Assembly (NCBI RefSeq): GCF_004167665.1
Contig: NZ_SEWE01000030.1
Coordinates: 1 to 58,688, forward strand
Source of the DNA: Hymenobacter persicinus
Lineage (GTDB): Bacteria > Bacteroidota > Bacteroidia > Cytophagales > Hymenobacteraceae
Direction of reading: 5' to 3'
Length of the DNA stretch: 58,688 bases
The notes under the pieces are model-generated. The model saw only the letters and a program-made list of their open reading frames with translations, was not told where the DNA came from and ran no database searches. This document shows, piece after piece, positions 8,517-17,372 of the stretch (position 1 is the stretch's first letter; every line of letters begins with the position of its first letter). Made by a program: the position numbers and the translations under genes.

Positions 8517-9398
8517 ATGAAAGGTATTATCCTCGCCGGTGGCTCCGGCACTCGTCTGCACCCGCTCACGCTGGCCGTGTCCAAGCAGCTCATGCCCGTC
8601 TACGACAAGCCGATGATCTACTATCCGCTGTCGATTCTGATGATGGCCGGCATCAAGGATATTCTCATCATCACCACGCCCCACGACCAGGCCCAGTTCC
8701 AGAAGTTGCTCGGCGACGGCAAGAACCTGGGCTGCAACTTCCAGTACACGGTGCAGGAAGTGCCCAACGGCCTGGCCCAGGCCTTCGTGCTGGGTGCCGA
8801 CTTCATCGGCGACGACAAGGTGGCCCTGGTGCTCGGCGACAACATCTTCCACGGCGAAGGCATGGAGGAGCTGCTCAAGGCCAACAGCAACCCCGACGGC
8901 GGCGTGGTGTACGCCTACCACGTGCACGACCCGGAGCGCTACGGCGTGGTGGAGTTTGACGCCGACAAGAAGGCCCTCAGCATCGAGGAAAAGCCAGCCA
9001 AGCCGAAAAGCAACTACGCCGTGCCGGGCCTGTACTTCTACGACAACGAGGTCATCCAGATTGCCCGCGACCTGAAGCCCAGTCCCCGCGGCGAGTACGA
9101 AATTACCGATGTCAACCAAGAGTACCTGCGCCGGGGCAAGCTCAAAGTGGGCATCCTGGGCCGCGGTACCGCTTGGCTCGATACCGGCACGTTCGAAAGC
9201 CTGATGCAGGCCGGCGAATTTGTGCGGGTACTCGAGCAGCGCCAGGGCCTCAAGGTCGGCTCGATTGAGGAAGTAGCTTACCGCCAGGGCTTCATCGACG
9301 CCGAGCAGCTGCGCAAAATTGCCGAGCCCCTGCGCAAGAGCGGCTACGGCGACTACCTCATGCGCCTGCCCGAGCAGTTACTGCTCAGCCAGGAATAG
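8517..9398 (+). CDS. rfbA: Glucose-1-phosphate thymidylyltransferase RfbA
   Basis: RfbA joins glucose-1-phosphate and dTTP to make dTDP-glucose, the substrate of RfbB. The 293-residue protein has the nucleotidyltransferase signature [13 protein letters not shown] (6-18), [34 protein letters not shown], the metal-binding [10 protein letters not shown] and the C-terminal [14 protein letters not shown]. Length and order match short RfbA/RmlA enzymes. It is the last gene of the cluster and is followed 18 nt later by a strong hairpin terminator. Confidence 0.95.
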   Translation: MKGIILAGGSGTRLHPLTLAVSKQLMPVYDKPMIYYPLSILMMAGIKDILIITTPHDQAQFQKLLGDGKNLGCNFQYTVQEVPNGLAQAFVLGADFIGDDKVALVLGDNIFHGEGMEELLKANSNPDGGVVYAYHVHDPERYGVVEFDADKKALSIEEKPAKPKSNYAVPGLYFYDNEVIQIARDLKPSPRGEYEITDVNQEYLRRGKLKVGILGRGTAWLDTGTFESLMQAGEFVRVLEQRQGLKVGSIEEVAYRQGFIDAEQLRKIAEPLRKSGYGDYLMRLPEQLLLSQE

Positions 9399-9416
9399 AC
9401 GAACTTCACCGGATAC

Positions 9417-9450
9417 AAAAAAGCCATTCCCGCGCGGGAATGGCTTTTTT
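9417..9450. terminator. Bidirectional intrinsic terminator after rfbA / chrA
   Basis: AAAAAAGCCATTCCCGCG pairs with its mirror CGCGGGAATGGCTTTTTT to form a nearly perfect stem with T-runs on both strands. It ends the sugar cluster and, on the other strand, the convergent chromate transporter gene. Confidence 0.92.
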
Positions 9451-9479
9451 GCGTTCAGCCGATACCAATTGAAGCGCGA

Positions 9480-10715
9480 CTAAAACAGCACGCCAGCCAG
9501 CAGCCCCGCCGCCACAATGGCGTAGGAGGGCACCTTGTCCCAGAGCAGCAGGAAAAACGTGGCCGCTACCAAGCCCAGGTTGGCGGGCGTGTCGGGCAGG
9601 GGGTGGTAGAGCAGAAAAGTGGCCGCGCACACCAGTCCCGCCGACACGGCATTAAGTCCCTCCAGCGAGGCTTTGACCACCCGATACTGCTTGAGCTGGT
9701 CCCAGAAGCGAATCAAAAAGAAGATCAGCAAAGTGCCCGGCATAAAAATGCCCGCCGCGGCCACCACCGCGCCCAGAATCTGCCCGCCGATGCCGCTGCC
9801 GTCGCGGCGCATGGCCAGCCCCCCGATGTAGGAGGCGAATGAGAAGTTGGGGCCCGGCATGGCCTGGACCAGTCCCAGGCCCGAGAGGAATTCCTGGGTG
9901 CTGAGGTAGTTCTTAAACTCCACGAACTCGGCGTAGAGCAGTGGCGCCAGCACCTGCCCACCCCCAAACACCAGGCTGCCGTTGCGGTAGAAGTTCTCGA
10001 ACAGCCGCACGGGCAGCAGGCGGGTGTAGGAGCCCAGCAACGCCGCCCCAATCAGGATGCCCAGCCAGAGCACGAAGTTGGCCCACTCAATCTGCAAAGG
10101 CTGCTTGTCGGCCAGCACGGGCATCTTACGGTAGCGGAAGGTCGTGACGGCGCCCCCGGCCAGCAGCAGCAGCGGCAGCAGCCAGGGCAGCTGGAAGCGG
10201 TAGGCCAGCATGGCCGCCGCCACCATCAGCGCCACGGAGGTTTTGGTGTGGATAACCTTCTCGGCAATCTTGTAGGCCGAGTATGCCACGAAGCCCACGG
10301 CAATGGGCTGCACGTACTGCACCAGATTGGAAACCTGGGTTTTATCGAGGTAGGTAATGGTGAGGCCCGCCAAGGTCATCATCGTGACGGCGGGCAGCAT
10401 CCAAACCAGTACGGTCAGGTAAGCCAGGTTGGGTCCGCCGAGGCGGTAGCCGATGGCGGTGATAGTTTGGGTGGAAGTGGGGCCAGGCAGAATCTGACAC
10501 AGGGCCGTCAGCTCCAGCAGTTCGGCCGCCGTCAGGTAGCGTCGTTTATCTACCAGCAGGCGCAGCATCATGGCCAGGTGCGCCTGCGGGCCTCCGAAGG
10601 CCGTGCAGCCCAGGGTAAGCACGTCCTTGAGGAAAATAATGCCCCGAACCCGTTTCGTACGAGCTCCGCGGCGGCCCCGGGGGGGCGGCGCAAGCTGGAT
10701 TTCTTCCGTTTCCAA
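9480..10715 (-). CDS. chrA: Chromate transporter family protein ChrA (two-domain)
   Basis: This is a 411-residue inner-membrane protein of the long-chain CHR family. The family duplication is visible: an N-half with FGGPQAHLAMM (about 41-51) and LPGPTSTQTITAIGY, and a C-half with FGGGQVLAPLLY and MPGPNFSFASYIG, each followed by hydrophobic helices (about 10-12 segments in all). Characterised members export chromate or sulfate-like anions; the substrate here is inference. It ends at the shared terminator and starts next to a small gap that also carries the terminator of the upstream oxygenase gene. The basic N-terminus (RRGARTKRVRG) fits the positive-inside rule. Confidence 0.88.
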   Translation of the reverse strand: METEEIQLAPPPRGRRGARTKRVRGIIFLKDVLTLGCTAFGGPQAHLAMMLRLLVDKRRYLTAAELLELTALCQILPGPTSTQTITAIGYRLGGPNLAYLTVLVWMLPAVTMMTLAGLTITYLDKTQVSNLVQYVQPIAVGFVAYSAYKIAEKVIHTKTSVALMVAAAMLAYRFQLPWLLPLLLLAGGAVTTFRYRKMPVLADKQPLQIEWANFVLWLGILIGAALLGSYTRLLPVRLFENFYRNGSLVFGGGQVLAPLLYAEFVEFKNYLSTQEFLSGLGLVQAMPGPNFSFASYIGGLAMRRDGSGIGGQILGAVVAAAGIFMPGTLLIFFLIRFWDQLKQYRVVKASLEGLNAVSAGLVCAATFLLYHPLPDTPANLGLVAATFFLLLWDKVPSYAIVAAGLLAGVLF

Positions 10716-10785
10716 GCCGAAAGGGTAAGGGTGAGGGGCTGTGCGGAGTATACGTAGGCCCGGCAGTTGCCGAACTTACCAAAAT

Positions 10786-10829
10786 AAAATCGGTTGCCAA
10801 GGTGGTTCTGAACCCCGGCAACCGATTTT
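10786..10829 (-). terminator. Intrinsic terminator of the 2OG oxygenase gene
   Basis: A 13-bp perfect stem (AAAATCGGTTGCC at 10786-10798 with GGCAACCGATTTT at 10817-10829) has an 18-nt loop. On the minus strand it is followed by ATTTTGG and lies 24 nt after the oxygenase stop codon. Confidence 0.8.
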
Positions 10830-10852
10830 GAAAGCGTCAGCAGCTGAGCGGC

Positions 10853-11830
10853 TTACTTCTTTTTGAGGCCCAGTTCGATCAGGCGCTCATTGAGGAACTC
10901 GCCGGCGGTGATGTCGGCCTCCTTCTTGGGGTTTTCCGGCGTCACGGTGCTCGGCAGAGCTGCCAGGCTCATTTCGGAGCGGGGGTGCATGAAAAACGGC
11001 ACCGAGAAGCGCGAGGAGTTCATTTTCTCGCGGGCGGGGTTCACCACGCGGTGGATGGTGCTCTTGAGTACGCCGTTGGTCAGGCGCTGGAGCATGTCGC
11101 CCACGTTCACCACGATCTGGTCGGGCAACGCCGTGATGGGAATCCACTTGCCGTCGCGGCGCTTCACCTGCAGGCCATCGGCGCTGGCGCCCATGAGCAG
11201 CGTAATCAGGTTGATGTCGCCGTGCTCGGCGGCCCGAACGGCATCCGCTGGCACCGCATCCGGGTTTTCAATCGGGAAATAGTGGATGGGGCGCAGAATC
11301 GAATTCCCATTGTGTACCTTGTCGTCGAAGTAGTTCTCCGGCAGCTGCAGGTACAGGGCAATGGCGCGCAGCACGTCCTTGCCAGCGGCTTCCAGGGTGC
11401 GGTAGGTGGTGAAGGTGCTTTTCTGGAACGTGGGAATCTCCTCGGGCCAGATGTTGGCCGGATACTCCTTGCCGATGGGGTCGTTTTCGTCGTCGACCTC
11501 CTGGCCCACGTGGAAAAACTCCTTCAGGTCGCCGGTGTTGCGGCCCTTGGCATGCTCTTTCCCTTTGCTGATGTAGCCGCGCTGCCCGGCCAGCGCCGGA
11601 TTTTCGTAGCGTTGCTTGGCCTCATCAGGCAGGGCAAAAAACTCCTGCACGTCGCGGTACAGCGCCTGGGTCTGTTCGTCGGTCAGGCCATGATTTTTCA
11701 GGGCTACGAAACCGATGTTCTGATATGCTTCGCCCAGCTGTTGGACGAAGCGGGCCTTGCGCTCCGGGTCACCGGAACGGAAATCGGCCAAGTCGAGGGA
11801 TGGAATTTCTTCCAACAATTTTTCTTCCAT
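10853..11830 (-). CDS. Isopenicillin N synthase-family 2-oxoglutarate/Fe(II) oxygenase
   Basis: The 325-residue protein has the N-terminal DIOX_N region (IPSLDLADF...GFVALKNHGL, residues 9-49) and the C-terminal jelly-roll Fe(II)/2OG domain. Iron ligands are H203 and D205 (AEHGDINLITLL) and H260 (STIHRVVNP); R274 and S276 (RFSVPFF) form the 2OG-binding RxS motif. All are intact, so it should be an active cytosolic oxygenase, but the substrate cannot be told; bacterial members are often called flavanone-dioxygenase-like or IPNS-like only by similarity. It starts at the ATG at 11830 and is divergent from a lipoprotein gene. Confidence 0.88.
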   Translation of the reverse strand: MEEKLLEEIPSLDLADFRSGDPERKARFVQQLGEAYQNIGFVALKNHGLTDEQTQALYRDVQEFFALPDEAKQRYENPALAGQRGYISKGKEHAKGRNTGDLKEFFHVGQEVDDENDPIGKEYPANIWPEEIPTFQKSTFTTYRTLEAAGKDVLRAIALYLQLPENYFDDKVHNGNSILRPIHYFPIENPDAVPADAVRAAEHGDINLITLLMGASADGLQVKRRDGKWIPITALPDQIVVNVGDMLQRLTNGVLKSTIHRVVNPAREKMNSSRFSVPFFMHPRSEMSLAALPSTVTPENPKKEADITAGEFLNERLIELGLKKK

Positions 11831-11845
11831 AGCGGAAAATCAATA

Positions 11846-11853
11846 TACTTTTG
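11846..11853 (+). promoter_or_regulatory. Candidate -7 element TACTTTTG
   Basis: TACTTTTG fits TAnnTTTG in the AT-rich divergent gap and faces the lipoprotein gene at 11968, giving a leader of about 110 nt. No clear -33 element. Confidence 0.35.
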
Positions 11854-11967
11854 AGCAAACCTTACGTATTGCGCAAGGTACTAAAAAATCACTCGTCGTT
11901 TCGATGTCGGAACGCGGCTGGACAAACGGTCCGGCGGTCTTGTTCACCCTTCCATTTATTTCCCCAC

Positions 11968-12798
11968 ATGAAAGCAACTGCTTTATTGGTGAGCAGCGCG
12001 ATGCTGCTCGGTCTGGCCGCCTGCGATACGGCCAAACAGCAACAAGAGTCTGGTACGAATGCGACTGTGAGCTCAATTTCGAGCGGCACGGCAGCTTCGA
12101 TGGAGAAAAATGGCCTGCGCCTGACGCCCTTCACCGACTCGCCCAAAATGCCCGAAGCCCAGCTGCTGCTGAAGTCGCCCGTCACGGGCTCGACGGTGCC
12201 CAGCGGCAACGTGCCGTTCGACTACGACATCACCAACTTCCAGCTCACGAAGATGACCGGCGGCATGCACGCCGGCGAAATGGCTACGTCCGAGAAGGGC
12301 CAGCACATCCACAACATCGTGGACAACGAGCCCTACACGGCCCACTACACCACGGAGTTTACCAAGCCCATTGCCGACGGCCAGCACGTGGTGCTGTCGT
12401 TCCTGTCGCGCTCCTACCACGAGAGCCTCAAGCACCGCGGCGCCTACGACCTGCGCCTGATCACGGTGGGTGATGCGGCCAAAGCCACCCCGCTGAACGC
12501 CGACCTGAGTGCGCCGCACTTGTTCTACAGCCGGCCGAAAGACACCTACTCCGGCGCCGACGCCAAGAAGGTGATGCTGGACTTCTACTTGGTCAACACC
12601 ACCCTCTCGCCCGACGGCAACAAGGTGCGGGCCACCATCAACGGCACCGAGTTTATGCTCGACCAGTGGGCTCCCTACATGATGGAGGGCTTGCCCGCCG
12701 GCCAGAACACGGTGAAGCTGGAGCTGGTAGACGCCAACGGTACCATGATTCCCGGTCCGTTCAACTCCGTCACGCGCACCTTCACGCTGCAGCCCTAA
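11968..12798 (+). CDS. Lipoprotein with conserved GQHIH motif, unknown function
   Basis: The 276-residue protein starts at the ATG at 11968 with a lipoprotein signal (MKATALLVSSAMLLGLAAC, Cys at residue 19) and a Gln/Ser-rich tether. The mature part shows a beta-rich region with GNVPFDYDITNFQL, then KGQHIHNIVDNEPYTAHY and FLSRSYHESLKHRGAYDLR, and a second similar beta module (VMLDFYLVNTTLSPDGNKVRATINGTEFMLD) ending RTFTLQP. The two modules may be a duplicated Ig-like fold. The clustered histidines could bind metal, which is speculation. Similar proteins in Bacteroidota are sometimes named phosphopeptide-binding without proof. A repeat unit begins right after the stop. Confidence 0.75.
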   Translation: MKATALLVSSAMLLGLAACDTAKQQQESGTNATVSSISSGTAASMEKNGLRLTPFTDSPKMPEAQLLLKSPVTGSTVPSGNVPFDYDITNFQLTKMTGGMHAGEMATSEKGQHIHNIVDNEPYTAHYTTEFTKPIADGQHVVLSFLSRSYHESLKHRGAYDLRLITVGDAAKATPLNADLSAPHLFYSRPKDTYSGADAKKVMLDFYLVNTTLSPDGNKVRATINGTEFMLDQWAPYMMEGLPAGQNTVKLELVDANGTMIPGPFNSVTRTFTLQP

Positions 12799-12828
12799 GG
12801 TGAAGTGGTAAGATGGTGAAATAGTGAG
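12799..12828 (+). repeat. GTGA-heptad unit (single arm) after the lipoprotein stop
   Basis: The 30 nt that begin on the base after the TAA stop (GGTGAAGTGGTAAGATGG...) match the left arm at 5052-5081 at about 25 of 30 positions, and similarity continues into the following GTTTGA. No right arm is seen; the next gene is convergent. Confidence 0.7.
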
Positions 12829-12906
12829 TTTGATGTTCGGGCGAGCTTGTTGGCTTAGACTGAACGCAAACACCTGCTGATCCTGTCGAGCTTCTTTGTC
12901 TGAAAC

Positions 12907-12942
12907 CCAACGCCCCCTTTCCTACCGGAGAGGGGGCGTTGG
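12907..12942. terminator. Hairpin between convergent genes
   Basis: A 12-bp perfect stem (CCAACGCCCCCT with AGGGGGCGTTGG) and a 12-nt loop lie between the convergent lipoprotein and beta-barrel genes. A U-tract is missing on both strands, so termination is probable but not certain. Confidence 0.6.
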
Positions 12943-12956
12943 CATTTCGGGCCGCT

Positions 12957-14981
12957 TTACCGCCGCCAGCTGCCCACCCGCCAATTGACGGCCACCTCGA
13001 AGTAGGGGTAAAGGTTGTGGGTTTGGCGGGCCAGCTCGGCGGGGGTGTAGCTGGTGCCCGCGTACAGGCCCTGGCCTTCCCGGTAGCGGTAGAAAGTGCG
13101 CAGCTGCTGCAGCCACAGGCTGGCCGTGAGCACGAAGCCTTGGTTGGTTTGCCGCTCGTAGGCTAGGTCAGGACCGTGTTGGCGGGTCACGTTGCGCAGG
13201 TAGATGAGGGTGGGGGAGCTGCCATCGTGCAGCAGAGCCGCCCGGCCGTGGGTGCGTTGCTCCAGAAAGCGGTAGCCTAGGCGCAGACTGCTTTGGCCCC
13301 GCCGCCCGCTCCAGCCCTGGCGCACGCCCCCGAGCAAATCGTGGGTGATGGTGGTGTCCAGGGGGCTTTCCCGAAACCGGGCCCAGTTGAGCAGGCCAAT
13401 GCGGTTTTCGCGGCGCACGTAGTCCAGGGTGAGCAGGCGGCGCGGGCTGAGCTGGTAACTCAGGTTCTGCTGCTGCTCGAGCACCCGGCTGGCCCGGTTT
13501 TTCAGTTGCTCACTGGCCCGGTCGCGCACTTGGTAGCTCACCCACAGGTGGTAAGTCGATTTCAGACTGAAGCGGCCCGGCGCCCAGGTGAAGCCCGGTT
13601 CCCAGTGCAGCAGCCGGTCGGTGTAGTTTTCTCCGCTCTGGGCGGCTTTGATAAACACAAACTGCCGGTACTCGGCTCCCAGCGCCAGCGTGGTGCGGAA
13701 AGCCCCGGCCCAGCGGCCCACCCAGGTTAGGCGCAGCAGGTGCTGGGCTTCGTCGCGGTCCTGCTCATTTTCCCGGCTGGGCGTGTCCACGCGCAAGAGC
13801 TGGGCCGAGCCGAGCAGGGTCAGGGCGTGGCGGGGGTGGGGCAGCCACGTCAGCTCCGACTGCCAGAGCGTGGTTTTCTCGGTGATATCCTTGACCTGCT
13901 CGCGGGCGGTGGCTTTTTCCAGCAACGCGGGCGAGAGGCTGCGGTTGTTGTCGAGGGCGTAGCTGCGGTTGCGCTCCCGGTAGTTGAAGCTGAGCATAAA
14001 CTGAAGCTTGCGGCTGCTCATGCGCACTTCCTGGCGGGTGTCGAGTTCCCGCTGACGGTAGCGCAGGTTCTGCACCGTATCAGCCTCGGCCGTGAGGCGC
14101 CGGTACAGAAACGCCCGGCTCGGCAGCACCAAGGAGTTATCGGAGCGGAACGAGACCCGGTCGGCAAGGCGGTAGGCCCAGGTGAGCTGGGTGGCCACCG
14201 TGTCGCTCTGAATGCGCTGCACGTTGCCCGGCACGTAGTCCTCGGCCCGGTTGGAGCGGTAGCCCAGGCGCAGCGCCCCGGTGGAGTAGGCATCGAAAGT
14301 GCGCTCATAAAAGCCCTCGGCGATGCTGCGCTGCCAGATGCGGGGGCCCAGGTTGGAGCGGGTGCCGTAGAGCCGTAGCGCCACCGGCTGGGTGGAGGTC
14401 CGGTCGGGATACACCAGCGTCGTCACCTCCAAGCCGTACGAAGGCCCCAAATCCTGGCGGCCATTGCGGGCGTCGTAGCCTAGACCGCCAAACAGCACGT
14501 AGCGGGCCGTGGACAGCGTATCGGCGGCACCCAGGGGGCGCAGGCGGTGCTGGTAGCCCAGGCGGGCCAGCCAGGCCCCGGAGCGGGTGGCGTTGGCGCG
14601 GCTCTGCTCGTAGTGCAGCAGCTGCCCCACCTGCCAGCCCCGGCCTAGGCGCAACGTGTGCAGCATGTGGGTCAGGTAGTCTTCGCGCACAAAAGAGGGT
14701 CGGCCCCGCTCGTCGTAGAGCCATTCGCTCAGCAGGCGGTAGCTCAGATTCTGGTTGGGCGTAACCCGGGCGCCGCCCCGCAGGTCGGTTTGCTGGGCGT
14801 AGGTGCTCACACCCACGCGCCGGGCCCGAAACGAGAGCAGCAGCAGCGAATCGGGCGGGGGCGGAAGCAGCGGCGTCGGCCCCGTGCCTTGAGCTTGCGC
14901 CATACCCATGCATCCCGTGGCCAGTTCGAGCAGGACGCCGACCAGGAAGGCAAACGGAAAGCGGACGCCGCGGCAAGGCAT
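12957..14981 (-). CDS. Outer-membrane beta-barrel protein, unknown
   Basis: From the ATG at 14981 the protein has 674 residues with a signal peptide-like start (MPCRGVRFPFAFLVGVLLE, then AQAQG), a Pro-rich linker, and then alternating polar/aromatic stretches separated by Arg-rich turns throughout (for example VALRLYGTRSNLGP, FMLSFNYRERNRSYAL, LRLGYRFLEQRTHG). It ends with YPYFEVAVNWRVG, a typical last barrel strand. I recognise no conserved domain. An in-frame ATG at 15047 would put 22 residues before the signal and is less likely. The gene is monocistronic, convergent with the lipoprotein gene and divergent from the OmpA-family gene. Confidence 0.72.
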   Translation of the reverse strand: MPCRGVRFPFAFLVGVLLELATGCMGMAQAQGTGPTPLLPPPPDSLLLLSFRARRVGVSTYAQQTDLRGGARVTPNQNLSYRLLSEWLYDERGRPSFVREDYLTHMLHTLRLGRGWQVGQLLHYEQSRANATRSGAWLARLGYQHRLRPLGAADTLSTARYVLFGGLGYDARNGRQDLGPSYGLEVTTLVYPDRTSTQPVALRLYGTRSNLGPRIWQRSIAEGFYERTFDAYSTGALRLGYRSNRAEDYVPGNVQRIQSDTVATQLTWAYRLADRVSFRSDNSLVLPSRAFLYRRLTAEADTVQNLRYRQRELDTRQEVRMSSRKLQFMLSFNYRERNRSYALDNNRSLSPALLEKATAREQVKDITEKTTLWQSELTWLPHPRHALTLLGSAQLLRVDTPSRENEQDRDEAQHLLRLTWVGRWAGAFRTTLALGAEYRQFVFIKAAQSGENYTDRLLHWEPGFTWAPGRFSLKSTYHLWVSYQVRDRASEQLKNRASRVLEQQQNLSYQLSPRRLLTLDYVRRENRIGLLNWARFRESPLDTTITHDLLGGVRQGWSGRRGQSSLRLGYRFLEQRTHGRAALLHDGSSPTLIYLRNVTRQHGPDLAYERQTNQGFVLTASLWLQQLRTFYRYREGQGLYAGTSYTPAELARQTHNLYPYFEVAVNWRVGSWRR

Positions 14982-15243
14982 AACTGGCAGGTAATAGGGC
15001 ACAACGGCACCGAGCGGCCCCTTGGGCGTAAGGTAGCCAATCGGCACCCGGGCCGCAACCAGCGGCGGCGGTACCGGCCGGCGCGCAAAAAATAATGGCT
15101 AACCCGGGCTGTACTGCCTATTTTTGACGCGGCCGTCCCGGAGCATCGTAACGTCCCGGCGGCTCAGGACGTCTTGTGTGTTCGGGGATGCCGGACTGGC
15201 CGTAGTGCCACTGATCCGGCCTTTGTTTTGTCATATGTAGCTT

Positions 15244-17289
15244 ATGATTGTTCGGAAACTTTTTCTGTCGTTGGGGTTGGTCGTGAGCGGAATGGGCATA
15301 GCGCAGGCGCAGCACGCTATCTGGGCCGCGAAAGTGGTGGCCGTGTCTTCGCAGAAAGCCGAGGGCAAAGAAGCCTTCTCTCCCGAAAAAGTCCTGGGCG
15401 AGCCCAACGCCCTGCCCCTGGGCCAGATCAACAACGACGCCTGGATTCCCAAGAAGGAAGGCAGCAACGAGTTTATTGAGGTGCGATTTGGCAAGTCGTT
15501 GATTGCCAAGCAGGTGACGGTAGTCGAGAACTTCAACCCCGGCTCGGTTACCAAAATCGAGCTCGTCGACACCCGCGGCAACAAGCACCAGATCTACGAA
15601 AACACCAGCCCGGGCCCGATTCCCGAGCAGTTTCGCTCCCTGCAGGCCACCTTCGCCGCTGGCACCTACCGCACTATCGGCGTTATCGTAACCATGAACA
15701 CCAAGGCCGTCAACGGCGTCAACCAGATTGACGCCATCGGCATTGCCGACGTGGCCGAGGTGATGGTGAAAAAGGAATTTGTGGCCGCGCCTCCCGAGGG
15801 TGGCGTCAGCTTCGACTCCTCGATGGTGAACCTGGGTCCGAACGTCAACTCGAAGTACGTCGACACCCACCCGGTTATCACCCCCGACGGCAAAACGCTG
15901 TTTTTTGCCCGCCAGAACAGCCCGCAGAACGTGGGCGGCGCCAAAGATGCCCAGGACGTGTGGTATAGCACGCTGGCCAATGCCGCCAAGAAGTCCTGGA
16001 ACCAGGCCAAGAACATCGGCGGCCCCATCAACACGCCCGGTCCCAACGGTCTGGCTTCGGTATCGTCGGATGGCAACAGCGTGGTCTTGATCAACGTGTA
16101 CCGACCCGATGGCACCCTCGACCCGAAAGGGGCCAGCATCTCGCGCCGCAGCAAAACGGGCTGGGGCATGCCGGTCAAGATTGAAATCGAGGATTTCTAC
16201 AACGACGACCCCGAGCACGTCGACTATTTCCTGGGAACCTCAGGCAAAGTGCTGCTGATGGCCGTGGCCCGCAAAGACGGGCAGGGTGAGCAGGATATCT
16301 ACGTCAGCTTTCTGCAGCCCGGCGGAAGCTGGTCGCGCCCCAAAAACCTGGGCTCTTCGGTGAATACCAAGAAGCCCGAGTTTGCCCCCTTCCTGGCAGC
16401 CGACGGCAAGACCCTGTATTTCGCCTCCGAAGGCCACGGCGGCTACGGCAACGCGGATATTTTTTACTCCAAGCGCCTCGACGACACCTGGACCAATTGG
16501 AGCAAGCCCCGCAACCTGGGAGCCAGCATCAACTCCCCCGACTTCGACGGCTACTTCACGCTGGCCGCTTCCGGCGAAGACGCTTACCTGGTCTCGTCGC
16601 GCAAGGGCATCGACAACTCCCGCGACATTTTCCGCATCAACCTCACGCCCCAGTTTAAGCCCGAAGTGGTGACGTTGGTGCGGGGCCGAGTGCTCGACGC
16701 GGCCACGCAGAAGCCCGTGGCGGCCACCATCCGCTACGAAAACCTGCTGACCGGGGAAGAAATTGGGGTGGCCGAAACCAGCCCCGTAGATGGCTCCTAC
16801 ACCATCGTGCTGCCCTCGGGCTCGCACTACGGCTACCGCGCCGAGGCCAACAACTACTTGGCGGAAAGCGACAACCTGGACGCTACCGACAAGCAGAAAT
16901 ACAGCGAAATCACCCAGGACTTGTTTCTGGTGCCATTTGCTGTGGGTTCGACGATCAAGCTGAACAACATCTTCTTTGCCCAGAGCAAGTACTACCTGCG
17001 GGAGAATTCCTATCCGGAACTGCTGCGCCTGGTGCGCATTCTGCGCGACTACCCGAGCGTGGAAATCAAGCTCGAGGGCCACACCGACAACCAGGGTGAC
17101 CCACTGCTGAACGTGAAGCTGAGCCTGGACCGCGTGAATGAGGTGAAAAAGTACCTCGTTTCGAAAGGCATTGCCGGCACCCGTATCACCACCGAGGGTT
17201 TCGGCGGCTCCAAGCCTATTGCCAGCAACGACCAAGAAGAAACCCGCAAGCTCAACCGCCGGGTAGAATTCCGGATTACGAAGAAGTAA
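15244..17289 (+). CDS. OmpA-family protein with PD40 propeller and regulatory-like domain
   Basis: The 681-residue exported protein starts with a signal peptide (MIVRKLFLSLGLVVSGMGIAQAQ). Next come a discoidin-like beta domain (about 25-175: NEFIEVRFGKSLIAKQVTVVE), PD40/WD40-like propeller repeats (about 190-475: THPVITPDGKTLFFAR, KPEFAPFLAADGKTLYFAS, DGYFTLAASGEDAYLVS), a carboxypeptidase-regulatory-like domain (about 478-545: VRGRVLDAATQKPVAATI) and a C-terminal OmpA peptidoglycan-binding domain (about 570-681: KLEGHTDNQGDPLLNVKLS, RKLNRRVEF). It probably links the outer membrane to peptidoglycan. The arrangement recalls the T9SS protein PorE but lacks its TPR part and has an extra N-domain. 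The strong terminator after it is shared with floA. Confidence 0.85.
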   Translation: MIVRKLFLSLGLVVSGMGIAQAQHAIWAAKVVAVSSQKAEGKEAFSPEKVLGEPNALPLGQINNDAWIPKKEGSNEFIEVRFGKSLIAKQVTVVENFNPGSVTKIELVDTRGNKHQIYENTSPGPIPEQFRSLQATFAAGTYRTIGVIVTMNTKAVNGVNQIDAIGIADVAEVMVKKEFVAAPPEGGVSFDSSMVNLGPNVNSKYVDTHPVITPDGKTLFFARQNSPQNVGGAKDAQDVWYSTLANAAKKSWNQAKNIGGPINTPGPNGLASVSSDGNSVVLINVYRPDGTLDPKGASISRRSKTGWGMPVKIEIEDFYNDDPEHVDYFLGTSGKVLLMAVARKDGQGEQDIYVSFLQPGGSWSRPKNLGSSVNTKKPEFAPFLAADGKTLYFASEGHGGYGNADIFYSKRLDDTWTNWSKPRNLGASINSPDFDGYFTLAASGEDAYLVSSRKGIDNSRDIFRINLTPQFKPEVVTLVRGRVLDAATQKPVAATIRYENLLTGEEIGVAETSPVDGSYTIVLPSGSHYGYRAEANNYLAESDNLDATDKQKYSEITQDLFLVPFAVGSTIKLNNIFFAQSKYYLRENSYPELLRLVRILRDYPSVEIKLEGHTDNQGDPLLNVKLSLDRVNEVKKYLVSKGIAGTRITTEGFGGSKPIASNDQEETRKLNRRVEFRITKK

Positions 17290-17306
17290 GCCGGCCTATC
17301 TTCGGG

Positions 17307-17352
17307 CAACGCAAAAGCCCCGACGTAGCAGTACGTCGGGGCTTTTGCGTTG
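17307..17352. terminator. Perfect 21-bp bidirectional terminator
   Basis: CAACGCAAAAGCCCCGACGTA (17307-17327, split here as CAACGCAAAAG + CCCCGACGTA) is perfectly complementary to 17332-17352 with a 4-nt loop. The internal A4/T4 runs supply U-tracts on both strands. It lies between the convergent OmpA-family gene and floA. Confidence 0.9.
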
Positions 17353-17372
17353 CGGCTTAACCTGACGGAAGC

